A stretch of 36,837 nt of DNA from Bacteroidales bacterium (GCA_017552705.1 JAFZOY010000003.1:1-36837); one strand, 5' to 3'. Counted from the first letter of the stretch, positions 14,144 through 24,219 are shown. Notes: a model not told the origin generated them from the letters alone. Program-made: numbers and translations.

Positions 14144-17100
14144 TTACTGTTTTACGAAACGAACTGTTCCAACAGTACCATCAGCATAAACAACATTTGC
14201 GAAATAGATACCACATTTAATTGTTGATACTGAGATAGATGCTTCTGTATCGTTTACGTTTACAACGAATTGTGTAGCACCTGCAAGATTTACAATAGCA
14301 ACCGATGCGATTTCTTTTCCTGCCGAAATCTGAATCGATGTAGTACATGGATTCGGATAAGCCGACAAAGAAATTGTAGTTACATCATCGATGGCATCAA
14401 TTTCATCAGGATGCTCAGCTTTCGCTTTCTTGAATTCTTCGATAGCATCCGACAAACGTGTCATAATTGCCATAACATTGTCAGCATCGTGTTTTGTTTT
14501 AGCAACTTCAGTACGAGCTGATGAACGGCAGTTAACCAATTCTACTTGTTGCAATCTGAACAAATGCGCATTGAACGTATTTTCAAGCAAATCGTCAGCC
14601 TCAGCAATCAATGCTTCCAACTCGGAAATATCAACAAGACCTGGAATAACCGAAGCCTTAAATTCTTCGATTGCTTCTTTCAACAACAAAACAGCCGCAT
14701 CTATGCTTCCTTGTTTTGCGCCTGCATTATCACGGATATTTTCAGCATCAGCAATTGCGCCTGTGAATGCAGTTACAGCAGATTGCGGATAATTTCCTGG
14801 TTCATCGCCAGTATTACCATCAGCCTTCGCTAATTCTGTGTTAGCTGTTGCAATTGTCTGTACCAAAACTGACTTATCAACGGTGATAACCAATGACTTG
14901 AACAGTTCAATTGCAGCCTGCAATGCAGCAGTTTCAGCATCAACATCGTCTTGTGTAGCAGTAGAGCTACCCGAAACAACTTGTGCAGATATTATAGCCG
15001 AATACAATGTAGATTTTGAACCAGCAGGATAGTTACCCTTCTGAGTACCTTCCACAGCAGAGCTATACAACGAATTAGCTTCGGTGATAGCTGTTTTCAA
15101 AGCAGTTTTGTTCACAACACCAGGAACATATTTCGAAGCAAGGAACACATCGATTGCATCGCTCAATGCTGATGTAGCGCTGTTAACCTCTGCTTGTTTT
15201 GCCGATTCAGAATTAAATACTGCGGTAGCTTCATCAATTGCAGCCTTCAAAGTAGCTTTAGAGCCAACCAAGTATTTGCCTTCCTCGTTACCTTCCTGAG
15301 CAGTTTGATAGTAGTTGTTAGCTGTTTGTATTTTAGCTTCCAACGCTGACTTGTCAACTGGTGCAAGAGAAATCACACTATTCTTGAATGTTTCAAGAGC
15401 AGCATTCATTTCAATTACAGCGGCATCAATTTGAGTTTGATGTTCAAGAGTGTTATCATCAACCACACCTTGAGCCTTAGCGATAGCCGAAGTCAAAGCA
15501 GTTGCAGCCGATTGAGGATAGTTTCCATCAGCATCGCCGATTACAGCAGCATCAAGGAATTCCTGAGCATCAGCAATAGCTGTATAAAGCGGAGTGCGGT
15601 TCAAGATTTCCGGCAAATCAAGAGCAACGCCCAAAATCTTCACTTCGTCAATCCAAACTTGTCCAGCCTCACCATCAGCTTCCTGAACTTTCCACTGACA
15701 TTTTGTAAGTTTCGACAAATCCCAAGGAACTTGTTTACCCCATGTATATTGTGCGAAATCACTCCAACTCAATTCTATCAACGTCCATTCTTTGTGAATT
15801 TCAGTAATGTAAACGTAGTAGTCGCACGCATCTTCAATACCAGTCTCTTCAACTTCAATGTAAACATTGCTGTCGTTCTTCATCCAGAATGAAATACCAG
15901 TAGAACCACTCATGTCGAAGGCCTTTCCAGCAGGTTCCTTGAAGTTCAAGCCCATACCAACGAATGCATTGTAACCAAGATCATCATGTCCGCTCAATAC
16001 ATATTCCATCATAGCAGCCTTGCCTTTGCCATCGTAGCCCGGAGCCGACATTTCGAATGGAGCGGAAGCCGTTGACAATGGAGTAACAACAGATGAACCA
16101 CCTGGTTCGCTATCGTTGAACGAGAACCAGTATGTAGCCATGTACGTCATATTTTCTTGTTCCATATCGGCATCGAAAATCAACGTTTCGTTAGCATTGA
16201 TAGACTTAGCGAATGTTTTAGCGGCAGCCTTCAACGTGCTCAATGCCATATCAATTTGTGACTGGGTTGCAGTTGCGTTGTCGAACACAGCCTGAGCAGT
16301 TGCAATAGCAGCACTGAAGATTGCTTTTGAACCTTGTTTGTATGTACCTATTTCTGTACCTTCAACAGCGGAAGCAAGAGCATCGTTACCATTTGCTATT
16401 TCAGTCTGCAAAGCCGAAGCGTCAACAACTTCAACAGAGCAAGTAGCCTTAATGTACTTATCTTCATCACTTTCTGCCGTGATAGTAGTAGTTCCGGCAG
16501 AAACACCAGTTACCACGCCATCGGCTACTGTAGCGAAATCCTTAGCCGAAGACCAGTTCACTTTCTTATTCGTAGCATTATCAGGACTTACCGTAGCAGT
16601 AAGAGTGATTGAAGAACCGATACGAACAATTGCAGATTCCTGAGCAAGCGAAACAGTAGAAACCTTAATGTTAGAAACAGTTACCACACATGGATCAGAA
16701 GTCAAGTTTGTGCCATCAGTTGTAGTGGCAGTAATATTAGCCGTACCAGCAGCTACCGCTGTTACCACACCGTTAGCATCAACTGTGGCAACAGACTCTT
16801 TGTCTGATTTCCACGTTGCCGTTTGAGCAGCGTCGGCAGGAAGAATATGCAATTCGATAGAACCAGTTTCACCTACTGTCAACGACAAAGCGTTGTCAAT
16901 AATAATATTAGTAGCAAGTACATCGGTGATAGTTACCGTACACGTTGCTGTTTTCTCACCGTCCTCAGTTGTTACTGTTATTATAGTAGTACCTAAACCA
17001 ACGATTGTCAACGCACCATCAGAAACAGTTGCAACCGATTCGTCAGAAGACTTCCACGTAATCTTCTTGTTAGTTGCGTTGGTTGGAAGTACCGTAGCAG

Positions 17101-20100
17101 TCAATGTCAACGAACCAGTTTTTGTGATTGAAGCCTCTGTCTTGTTCAATGTTACACCCGTAACAGCAACAGTAGTGATGTTTGAAATAACCGTTACCAC
17201 ACAAGTTGCAGATTTACCGCCGAACGAAGCAGTTACGTTAGCAACACCTTCTTCAAGAGCGTCAACCCAACCTTCGTCCAAATCAATAGCATCAGAATTG
17301 TCGGTTGTCCAAACCACAGCTTCTTTTGTTGAAGATGAACCATCGGAATATTTAACAGTAGCTTTGATTTCCTTACCACCGCCAACTTTCAATTCCAATT
17401 CAGTATAGTTCAATTCAATTGCCGAAACAACCACAGCCGCATCGTCAACCACAGTAACCTCGCATTGAGCATAGATTTCGCCGTCGCCATCTTCAGTTTC
17501 TACAGTAATTGTAGCGCTACCTTCAGCATGTGCAGTTATTTTACCATTTTGGTCAACTGAAGCAATCGAAGGAGCATCTGAACTCCATGTAACATTCTTA
17601 TTTGTTGCATTTTCTGGAGCAACCGTAGCAACTAATGTTGCAGTTTCGTCAACCTTCAATGAGATTGCATTACTATTCAAAGTAACACCCGTTACAGCAA
17701 TCGTACCAGCAACAACTGTTACCTCGCATTGATCGAAGAAATCACCATCCTCAGTTTCAACAGTGATTGTAGCTGAACCAGCTGATTTTGCAGTAACCTT
17801 ACCAGTTTGGTCAACATCTACCGATGCATCATCGGAACTCCATGTAACTTTCTTGTTTGTAGCATTTTCTGGAGCAACTGTAGCAACCAAGGTCGCAGTT
17901 TCGCCTTCGGTCAGCGACAATGTGTTTTTATCCAAAGAAACACCTGTAACCGCAACAACAGCATTTGTTACCGTAACCTTACATGTTGCAGTGAAACCAC
18001 CATCTTTCGTTGTTACCGTAATAGTAGCCGAACCAGCTCCAACAGTAGTAACTTTACCATTGGCATCAACCGTTGCAACTTTATCATCCGAAGTTGACCA
18101 AGTAACTTCCTTATTGGTAGCCTCAGCTGGTTTAACCGTAGCAACCAAAGTAATATCACCGCCAACAGTCAAATCAGCAGTTTCCTTATCTAATGTAACA
18201 CCTTCAACTGCAATCACAGCCGCATTAACCGTTACCGTACATGAAGCTGAGAAACCGCCATCTTCTGTTTTTACAGTAATTACAGCAGAACCAGCTTTCA
18301 CAGCGTTAACAACACCATTTTCAACCGTAGCGATAGCTTCGGCATCCGAAGACCAAATCAAGTTTTGGTTCGTTGCATCGGGAGGTGTAACCGTAGCCTT
18401 CAACGAAGCGTGTTCACCTTCGGTGATTTCCAATGTGGATTGGTCAAGAGAAACGCCTGTAACAGCCACCGTACTTGCTGTTACCGTTACAGCACATTCT
18501 GCTGTTACATTTTCATTAGCAACGCATTTTGCTGTGATCACGCAGTTTCCAACACCTTGAGGTGTTACCACGCCGTCAACAACAGTGGCAACAGTTTCAT
18601 CGGAAGACGACCATACGATAGTTTTATCGTCGGCATCGGCAGGAAGAACAGTCGCTGTAAGCGTTTGTGGATCACCACCATCAACAAAACCAAGCGAAGC
18701 CGCCATAGAAATTGTTGTTGGCAGAATTATTTTCTTTTCAACCGTAACCTTACAAGTTGCTGTTTTTGAACCATCAGTTGTAGTTACAGTGATATTTGCC
18801 TCACCTTGAGCTTTGGCAGTTACCGTACCCGAACCATTCACAATAGCAACAGTTTCGTTGTCGGAACTCCATGTTACCGTTTTGTCGGTAGCGTTGTCCG
18901 GAGCAACCGTAGCAACCAAATCGAATTGGTCACCTTCAACAACCGTCTTGGTTGTGGCATCCAATGTAACGCCAGAAACAGGAACTGTAACGGTGATTGT
19001 GCATGATGCTGTTTTACCACCGTCTTTTGTTGTTGCTGTGATAGTAACACTACCAGCGGCAACAGCGGTAACTTTACCTGTTTCGTCAACCGTCGCAATT
19101 TTACTATTTGAAGTTGACCATTCCACTTCTTTATTTGTTGCATCGGCAGGGGCAACAGTAGCAACCAGTTGCAAATCATCGCCACCGACCAACATTTCTG
19201 CTGTAGTCTTGTCGAGGCTTACACCAGTAACGGCAACAACAGCAGCCTCAACAGTAACCTCGCATGTAGCAGTTTTCTCGCCATCAGTTGTTTTTACCGT
19301 GATTGTGGCAGAACCAGCGGCAACTGCGGTAACTTTACCTGTTTGATCAACCGTAGCGATAGCTGGAGCGCTTGACTCCCAAGACACTGATTTATCAGAA
19401 GCATCGTCTGGAGCAACTGTGGCAACCAACGAAGCATTGTCGCCTTCCGTCAATGTGAGTGTTGTTTTATCCAAAGTAACACCTGTTACAGCCACAGCCG
19501 ATTTCTCAATTATAATCTCGCAAGTAGCTGTATTCTGACATGCATCTTCAGAAGTTACCGTCACAATTGCAGTACCAACACTTCGTATAGTTAATTCTCC
19601 AGTACCACTATCAACACGAAGAACTTTTGTATCGCTTGATGAGAATTTAAACGAAGGAGTTAAATCATAATTTGTTGTGTAATCAGTAACAGAAACCACA
19701 TAATCTTCTTCACTATCAACATCCAATGTCATTGAAGTCTCGTTCAAAGTGATAGAAGTAACACATATATTTTCAATTTCAACGGCAATTTCAGCCTTGA
19801 TTTCTGGATTTTCCTCAGACGTTGCCGTAATAGTACATGTTCCAGCGGCAACCGAACTAATCACACCATCAGCGACAGTGGCAATATTCGGGTCGGAAGT
19901 TGTCCATGTTACATTTTTGTTTGTAGCATTGTCTGGTGAAAATGTCAAATTGATTGTAGATGTTTCACCGACAGGAATCTTCACCGATGTTTTATCTGGC
20001 GTGATAGATTCGAGTGCAACAGCGTTATTTTTAACTGTTACCGTAACGGTTTTCTTAACATTCGTTTTTTCAACGCTTGTAGCAGTAATTTCAACCGTTC

Positions 20101-22735
20101 CTTCAGAAATACCAGTTACCACACCCGAAGAAGAAACAGTTGCTTTTGTCACGTCAGAAGATTTCCATGTCAACGCCGTTTCGTTTGTGTTTTGAGGAGT
20201 GAAATTTGGTATAATCGTAGTCGTTTCCCCTATTCCAACTTCGTATGAATCTTCTTCAAAATCAATTGCTGTAGGATAAATTGACGGAGCAGGAACTTTT
20301 ACTTGGAATGTCGTAGAAATATTTTGGTGCATTTTTGAACGGGCAGTAATTGTAGCCTCGCCGTAACCAACACCAAGCACACGACCACGATGATCAATTG
20401 TAACGACATCCTCATCTGAAGAAGACCAGAACACTACAGGATAAGAAGCATCATCTGGAGTTGGAACTACTTCCAAATATAATGTATCACTAACTTTTCC
20501 ACTCGCGATAGGAATTTTCATTGGGTCGATGTTGTCAGCATAATCATCTTCATTCAACTCGTTATCATCAATAGGTTGAATTGTCAAACCTTTCAATGCA
20601 ACAGGAGGCATACCCAAGATATGAACTTCGTCAATCCAGATATCACCCGAAGCACCAGCACCAGTTATTTCCGTATCGAATTGCCATTGCAATTTTTGTA
20701 CGTGCTTTGCACTAAAATTCACAGGTGTACCCCACGTTGGTTGAGCCAACTCGTCCCAAGTCACTGTAACCAATTTCCAAGTATTACTTTCTGGAATCGT
20801 AACTCTATGGAAACAATAGTCAGTAACTTCCTCTATAATAATTTGGAATGCACAAGCAGGACCCTTATACCAAAATGTTACACCATTACCTTGCGACCAA
20901 TCCATTGTGTTGGTTTCAACATCGTCAACCCACGTACCAATACCCACATAGGCTGGGTTTGTCCAACTTGCACAACTACCTCCACTATATGGAGTGTAGT
21001 TTGTTCCTAATTTATATGTAGCATGAACAGCATAACCATGTCCATCATAGCCCGGAGAATCCATTTCTAACGGATTCTGACGACCTGTAAGAGGTGTAAT
21101 AGTACTCTTTGTTCCCTTTTTACAAGCACCATCTTGGTCAGGAGAGTCATTGAACGTAAACCAAATACCGCCCACATTGTTGAACTCATTACCATCTTCA
21201 CAATCATCAAGTATAGTTTCACTACCGTCCACCATATTCAGGACTTCTATTTTGGTAAATGCCTCAAGTTCAGCACCATCGGAAGATTTGATTCCACCAT
21301 TTCCATTGTATGTCAATAAGATTGACTGACCAGGTTGAGGACCTGTACTTAACGTCATTTCAACAGTTTGGTCGCTATTTACAGTAACATTTGAGATAGC
21401 ACCTGATTGTTCCGTACCATTATAATATAGTTTGAAGTTCGAAGCCGACGACGAACCAGACTTCATTGTCTTGTTCATTGTCAATGTTAATTTATAGCCA
21501 TTGTCCGCGTTACCAGTTATTTTAGCGGCAGAAACCGATGGAGGGAATACGAAACCTGATGCCCCTGGAGCCCAGAAGTTTCCTGTCAATACGAACAACG
21601 AAACACAACGGATTGTTGAGTTGAAGTACGCATCCACATCTTGCAAACCAGCTACAGCAGAATAACATTTATTCAAACTATTTTGTGCCGATGACGAAGT
21701 CATTGGAGGCAATGCAAACGTAGTATATGAACCATTCACATACGAACCGCCACCAGGGTTAGAGCAGTTACGGTTCGAGATTGGACCTTTCATCTGGTTT
21801 TCGTATCCATTAACGAAATTAATCAACTTTGCATTAATGTCGGATGCAGCAGAACAGCAATTCGAACCATGCCACAAATAGTCAACCGCCATACGCCATG
21901 GGTTACGGCAGGCATCGGCACCATATCCATTTGCACCAGAACCAGTGTTACCACAGGTATTTTCCGTTCCCGAATCATCACACCAGTTACTTACCAAACC
22001 AGAAGACGAGTTTCTGTTTGCTTTCAATATTTTATCTGATGCAGTAATAGCGGAACCCGACCAGAACGAAGCGTTGTCGGAATCGACTTTTGCAAATTCA
22101 GCATAATATGCAGGAGCAAAGTAACTCGGGTTACGACAAGAGTTTGTGTTACCCCACGCATCACCGTTCAACGTTTGACCGCTACCAGACATTTCAAATT
22201 GCTTGATTTTACGAATCATGCTCTTTGCATCGTTGGCATACGAACTACCCCATTGTTCCGAAGCGATAACGAGAGACATTGCAACGTCGAGCTCGGCATC
22301 GGTTGCACCATTTTGACCGGTAACGCCATCACAACCGCCAATTTTCCAGTGCATAACGCCATTGCCGTCCATTTTGTCTTTGTAGTATTGCCACAAACCA
22401 TCAAACAGTTTTTTATCGTCGGCATATACCGAAAGCAACATACCGTATGCAATACCTTCCGATACGGTAGATGAGCCATCATCGAACTTTACACGGTAGG
22501 TGGAACCACAACTGGCAACATACGCATTTTTCCATGCGTTATACGCATCGGCAGCTTTTTGTGCCTGTCCGTACGTGCCACCACTCGGCAAGTTCGTTGG
22601 CATAATACCATACTCATAACGAGTATTTTTACCAAACGGAACTGCTCCGTTACCAGAGTTTATCTGGGCAAACACGCCGTTACACAAAACCACACTTACA
22701 ATAAGTGCAACCACATTTACAATATACTTTTTCAT
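14144..22735 (-). CDS. Giant secreted multimodular GH8 glycoside hydrolase with BIG2 and FIVAR-like repeats and T9SS sorting domain
   Basis: The 2863-residue protein has a signal peptide (1-24, VVLCNGVFAQ). A GH8 catalytic domain spans about 25-390: general acid Glu93 in STVSEGIAYGMLL, the conserved Asp pair in GATDAELDVAMS (146/150), and the likely base Asp285 in ACRNPWRMAVDYLW. A SwmB/Ig-like domain (about 395-505) and a carbohydrate-binding-like beta-sandwich (about 507-708, ending WIDEVHILG) follow. Then come 16 BIG2 repeats (about 712-2100), one FIVAR-like repeat (about 2103-2180), a second related beta-sandwich (about 2182-2370, ending WIDEVKILG), five more FIVAR-like repeats (about 2375-2785) and a C-terminal T9SS type A domain (from LSAYPNPCTTSIQISAG to VRFVKQ). 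GH8 enzymes cleave beta-1,4 glucans, mixed-linkage glucan, xylan or chitosan; which one is not readable here. Export through T9SS to the cell surface is expected. It is transcribed alone. Confidence 0.93.
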   Translation of the reverse strand: MKKYIVNVVALIVSVVLCNGVFAQINSGNGAVPFGKNTRYEYGIMPTNLPSGGTYGQAQKAADAYNAWKNAYVASCGSTYRVKFDDGSSTVSEGIAYGMLLSVYADDKKLFDGLWQYYKDKMDGNGVMHWKIGGCDGVTGQNGATDAELDVAMSLVIASEQWGSSYANDAKSMIRKIKQFEMSGSGQTLNGDAWGNTNSCRNPSYFAPAYYAEFAKVDSDNASFWSGSAITASDKILKANRNSSSGLVSNWCDDSGTENTCGNTGSGANGYGADACRNPWRMAVDYLWHGSNCCSAASDINAKLINFVNGYENQMKGPISNRNCSNPGGGSYVNGSYTTFALPPMTSSSAQNSLNKCYSAVAGLQDVDAYFNSTIRCVSLFVLTGNFWAPGASGFVFPPSVSAAKITGNADNGYKLTLTMNKTMKSGSSSASNFKLYYNGTEQSGAISNVTVNSDQTVEMTLSTGPQPGQSILLTYNGNGGIKSSDGAELEAFTKIEVLNMVDGSETILDDCEDGNEFNNVGGIWFTFNDSPDQDGACKKGTKSTITPLTGRQNPLEMDSPGYDGHGYAVHATYKLGTNYTPYSGGSCASWTNPAYVGIGTWVDDVETNTMDWSQGNGVTFWYKGPACAFQIIIEEVTDYCFHRVTIPESNTWKLVTVTWDELAQPTWGTPVNFSAKHVQKLQWQFDTEITGAGASGDIWIDEVHILGMPPVALKGLTIQPIDDNELNEDDYADNIDPMKIPIASGKVSDTLYLEVVPTPDDASYPVVFWSSSDEDVVTIDHRGRVLGVGYGEATITARSKMHQNISTTFQVKVPAPSIYPTAIDFEEDSYEVGIGETTTIIPNFTPQNTNETALTWKSSDVTKATVSSSGVVTGISEGTVEITATSVEKTNVKKTVTVTVKNNAVALESITPDKTSVKIPVGETSTINLTFSPDNATNKNVTWTTSDPNIATVADGVISSVAAGTCTITATSEENPEIKAEIAVEIENICVTSITLNETSMTLDVDSEEDYVVSVTDYTTNYDLTPSFKFSSSDTKVLRVDSGTGELTIRSVGTAIVTVTSEDACQNTATCEIIIEKSAVAVTGVTLDKTTLTLTEGDNASLVATVAPDDASDKSVSWESSAPAIATVDQTGKVTAVAAGSATITVKTTDGEKTATCEVTVEAAVVAVTGVSLDKTTAEMLVGGDDLQLVATVAPADATNKEVEWSTSNSKIATVDETGKVTAVAAGSVTITATTKDGGKTASCTITVTVPVSGVTLDATTKTVVEGDQFDLVATVAPDNATDKTVTWSSDNETVAIVNGSGTVTAKAQGEANITVTTTDGSKTATCKVTVEKKIILPTTISMAASLGFVDGGDPQTLTATVLPADADDKTIVWSSSDETVATVVDGVVTPQGVGNCVITAKCVANENVTAECAVTVTASTVAVTGVSLDQSTLEITEGEHASLKATVTPPDATNQNLIWSSDAEAIATVENGVVNAVKAGSAVITVKTEDGGFSASCTVTVNAAVIAVEGVTLDKETADLTVGGDITLVATVKPAEATNKEVTWSTSDDKVATVDANGKVTTVGAGSATITVTTKDGGFTATCKVTVTNAVVAVTGVSLDKNTLSLTEGETATLVATVAPENATNKKVTWSSDDASVDVDQTGKVTAKSAGSATITVETEDGDFFDQCEVTVVAGTIAVTGVTLNSNAISLKVDETATLVATVAPENATNKNVTWSSDAPSIASVDQNGKITAHAEGSATITVETEDGDGEIYAQCEVTVVDDAAVVVSAIELNYTELELKVGGGKEIKATVKYSDGSSSTKEAVVWTTDNSDAIDLDEGWVDALEEGVANVTASFGGKSATCVVTVISNITTVAVTGVTLNKTEASITKTGSLTLTATVLPTNATNKKITWKSSDESVATVSDGALTIVGLGTTIITVTTEDGEKTATCTVTITDVLATNIIIDNALSLTVGETGSIELHILPADAAQTATWKSDKESVATVDANGVVTAVAAGTANITATTTDGTNLTSDPCVVTVSNIKVSTVSLAQESAIVRIGSSITLTATVSPDNATNKKVNWSSAKDFATVADGVVTGVSAGTTTITAESDEDKYIKATCSVEVVDASALQTEIANGNDALASAVEGTEIGTYKQGSKAIFSAAIATAQAVFDNATATQSQIDMALSTLKAAAKTFAKSINANETLIFDADMEQENMTYMATYWFSFNDSEPGGSSVVTPLSTASAPFEMSAPGYDGKGKAAMMEYVLSGHDDLGYNAFVGMGLNFKEPAGKAFDMSGSTGISFWMKNDSNVYIEVEETGIEDACDYYVYITEIHKEWTLIELSWSDFAQYTWGKQVPWDLSKLTKCQWKVQEADGEAGQVWIDEVKILGVALDLPEILNRTPLYTAIADAQEFLDAAVIGDADGNYPQSAATALTSAIAKAQGVVDDNTLEHQTQIDAAVIEMNAALETFKNSVISLAPVDKSALEAKIQTANNYYQTAQEGNEEGKYLVGSKATLKAAIDEATAVFNSESAKQAEVNSATSALSDAIDVFLASKYVPGVVNKTALKTAITEANSLYSSAVEGTQKGNYPAGSKSTLYSAIISAQVVSGSSTATQDDVDAETAALQAAIELFKSLVITVDKSVLVQTIATANTELAKADGNTGDEPGNYPQSAVTAFTGAIADAENIRDNAGAKQGSIDAAVLLLKEAIEEFKASVIPGLVDISELEALIAEADDLLENTFNAHLFRLQQVELVNCRSSARTEVAKTKHDADNVMAIMTRLSDAIEEFKKAKAEHPDEIDAIDDVTTISLSAYPNPCTTSIQISAGKEIASVAIVNLAGATQFVVNVNDTEASISVSTIKCGIYFANVVYADGTVGTVRFVKQ
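14385..15615 (-). repeat. Five FIVAR-like helical repeats near the C-terminus of the GH8 protein
   Basis: Five units of about 75-85 residues share the pattern L..I..A......A..G...GNYP..A...L..AI..A..V......TQ..ID.A...L..AI..F. The linker residues VDKS, VNKT and VDIS mark the boundaries. A sixth unit lies separately at about 16190-16430, before the second beta-sandwich. The last unit (ISELEALIAEADDLLENTFN) is degenerate and lacks the GNYP turn. FIVAR domains are three-helix bundles found as spacers or sugar-binding modules in surface proteins. Confidence 0.75.
16436..20602 (-). repeat. Array of 16 bacterial Ig-like (BIG2) repeats in the GH8 protein
   Basis: Sixteen units of about 83-90 residues are each recognisable by a VAVTGVTLDK-type start, LVATVAPxxATNKxVTWSS in the middle, IATVDxxGKVTAVAAGSATITV and a closing CxVTV strand. 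Units 5-7, 9-12 and 14 are most alike; units 1, 4, 8 and 13 are more diverged. The array forms a stalk of beta-sandwiches between the catalytic end and the C-terminal anchor region. Near-identical blocks make this a likely site of recombination and of assembly collapse. Confidence 0.88.
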
Positions 22736-22767
22736 AACCCTTTTATTTTTTACATATTAAAAGCCCG

Positions 22768-22801
22768 TAAAGGTACAAATTATTTCTATATATATGACAA
22801 A
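22768..22801 (-). promoter_or_regulatory. Candidate promoter of the giant GH8 gene
   Basis: On the minus strand TTTG (22801-22798) is followed after 22 bases by TACCTTTA (22775-22768), a one-mismatch match to TAnnTTTG. The box is about 33 bases upstream of the ATG at 22735. Confidence 0.35.
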
Positions 22802-22902
22802 TTAAAAAGAAAAATCCCTAATTGTATTTCTGTGTTATTAGTTTTGAATATAGGCTGTGGCTTCGAAAGGCTCAGCAAAAACGGCAGGTACGCATCGACA
22901 AC

Positions 22903-22932
22903 AAAAAAGGAGTGACTATGCTGCCACTCCTT
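22903..22932 (-). terminator. Intrinsic terminator of leuB
   Basis: On the minus strand AAGGAGTG (22932-22925), a 10-base loop, then CACTCCTT (22914-22907) are followed by a T run to 22903. It lies 25 bases beyond the leuB stop. Confidence 0.8.
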
Positions 22933-22957
22933 CCTTTCAATTATTATTAACACTAAC

Positions 22958-24019
22958 TTATGCTTTCTCGATATATGAAACTATCCACGCACCAACTTCT
23001 TTTGTGCCATATTTTGCACCACCTTCAACTTGGATTTCTGGCGTGCGGACATTGGCGTCAAGCGAAGCATCAACAGCCTTGCGGATCAATGCACCTTCTT
23101 CCTTCAAATCGAAATATTCGAACAACATTGCTACAGAAAGAATCTGAGCCAAAGGATTCGCGATATTCAATCCTTTTGCCTGTGGCCAACTTCCGTGGAT
23201 TGGCTCGAACACCGGAGTATGTTCGCCTGTGGATGCCGATGGCAACAAGCCCATAGAACCAGTGATACAAGAACCTTCATCGGTCAAAATATCGCCGAAC
23301 GTATTTTCAGTAACCATTACATCGAAGAAACGTGGTTCCTGAATCATACGCATAGCGGCATTGTCAACATACATGAAATCAGTTGTGACATCAGGATATT
23401 GCGGAGCCATTTCTTGTGCAATTTTTCTCCACAAACGACTCGAAGCCAACACATTAGCCTTATCAACAACAGTAAGATGTTTGCGACGTTTACGAGCGTA
23501 GTCGTATGCTACTTTCAAGATTCTTTCTACCTCTTTACGAGTGTAGTAGTTCGTGTCGTATGCAACATCGTCGCCTTCTTTCTTCTCGCCAAAGTACATA
23601 CCGCCAGTCAATTCACGGATACAAATGAAATCTGCACCTTTCACCAATTCTTCTTTCAAAGGAGACTTGTGTACCAGACAATCGAACGTTTCAACAGGAC
23701 GAATGTTTGCGAACAAACCAAGTTTCTTACGCATTGCCAACAAACCTTGTTCTGGACGAACTTTCGCATTAGGGTTATTGTCAAATTTTGGATCACCTAC
23801 CGATGCGAACAAAACGGCATCAGCGTCCATACATACTTTGAATGTTTCTTCTGGGAACGGGTCGCCAACTTTATCAATTGCGTCGGCGCCGCAAATTGCA
23901 TTCGTATATGAAAATTCATGTCCGAATTTCTTACAAACCGCCTGCATTACGGCAACACCCTGTTCCATTATTTCCGGTCCGATACCGTCGCCCGGCAACA
24001 CTGCTATTTTTGCTTTCAT
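22958..24019 (-). CDS. leuB: 3-isopropylmalate dehydrogenase
   Basis: The 353-residue LeuB oxidatively decarboxylates 3-isopropylmalate with NAD+ in leucine synthesis, in the cytoplasm. Motifs are [20 protein letters not shown] at the N-terminus, [28 protein letters not shown], the catalytic Tyr/Lys region [13 protein letters not shown], the metal-binding VDNAAMRMI and FGDILTDE, and GLLPSAS plus EPIHGSWPQ for NAD. Length is normal. It stands alone; leuA, leuC and leuD are not in the window, so the pathway genes must lie elsewhere. A TATCTTTG box (24045-24052) precedes it and a terminator follows. Confidence 0.95.
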   Translation of the reverse strand: MKAKIAVLPGDGIGPEIMEQGVAVMQAVCKKFGHEFSYTNAICGADAIDKVGDPFPEETFKVCMDADAVLFASVGDPKFDNNPNAKVRPEQGLLAMRKKLGLFANIRPVETFDCLVHKSPLKEELVKGADFICIRELTGGMYFGEKKEGDDVAYDTNYYTRKEVERILKVAYDYARKRRKHLTVVDKANVLASSRLWRKIAQEMAPQYPDVTTDFMYVDNAAMRMIQEPRFFDVMVTENTFGDILTDEGSCITGSMGLLPSASTGEHTPVFEPIHGSWPQAKGLNIANPLAQILSVAMLFEYFDLKEEGALIRKAVDASLDANVRTPEIQVEGGAKYGTKEVGAWIVSYIEKA

Positions 24020-24044
24020 ATCCTTATATTTCTTTTAACTGTGG

Positions 24045-24052
24045 CAAAGATA
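24045..24052 (-). promoter_or_regulatory. -7 box (TATCTTTG) of leuB
   Basis: An exact TAnnTTTG match on the minus strand, 25 bases upstream of the leuB ATG; the transcript leader would be under 20 bases. This leaves no room for a leucine leader peptide or a T-box attenuator. Confidence 0.5.
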
Positions 24053-24113
24053 GTATTTTTCAGCATTAGAAAAATGATTTTCAAGAAAACAGTACGTTGA
24101 ATCCAAATTTTAT

Positions 24114-24121
24114 TATTTTTG
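24114..24121 (+). promoter_or_regulatory. -7 box (TATTTTTG) of tRNA-Ser
   Basis: An exact TAnnTTTG match ends 4 bases before the mature tRNA 5' end at 24126. Confidence 0.45.
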
Positions 24122-24125
24122 CACC

Positions 24126-24212
24126 GGAAAGATGCCGGAGTGGTCGATCGGGCCGCACTCGAAATGCGGTGAACGGGTAACTGTTCCCAGGGTTCGAATC
24201 CCTGCCTTTCCG
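24126..24212 (+). tRNA. tRNA-Ser, anticodon CGA
   Basis: An 87-base class II tRNA. The acceptor GGAAAGA pairs with CCTTTCC (one A-C mismatch at the inner end), the D arm carries GTGGTCGATCGGGC, and the anticodon loop CTCGAAA gives CGA. A long variable arm (GAACGGGTAACTGTTC) is typical of Ser, the T arm is CAGGG-TTCGAAT-CCCTG, and the discriminator is G. It reads UCG. Confidence 0.93.
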
Positions 24213-24219
24213 CTGATAA

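Noticed and set aside
17763..18560. 265-codon open frame on the plus strand
   Set aside because: It lies antisense to the BIG2 array; low-complexity Val/Thr/Ser/Ala composition mirrors the repeated sense strand.
14144..22735. Possible CRISPR array or direct-repeat locus in the repeated region
   Set aside because: Periodicity is about 250 bases, in-frame and protein-coding; there are no short identical repeats with unique spacers.
23030..23911. 293-codon plus-strand frame opposite leuB
   Set aside because: LeuB is unmistakable on the other strand; this product shows no family features and has biased composition.
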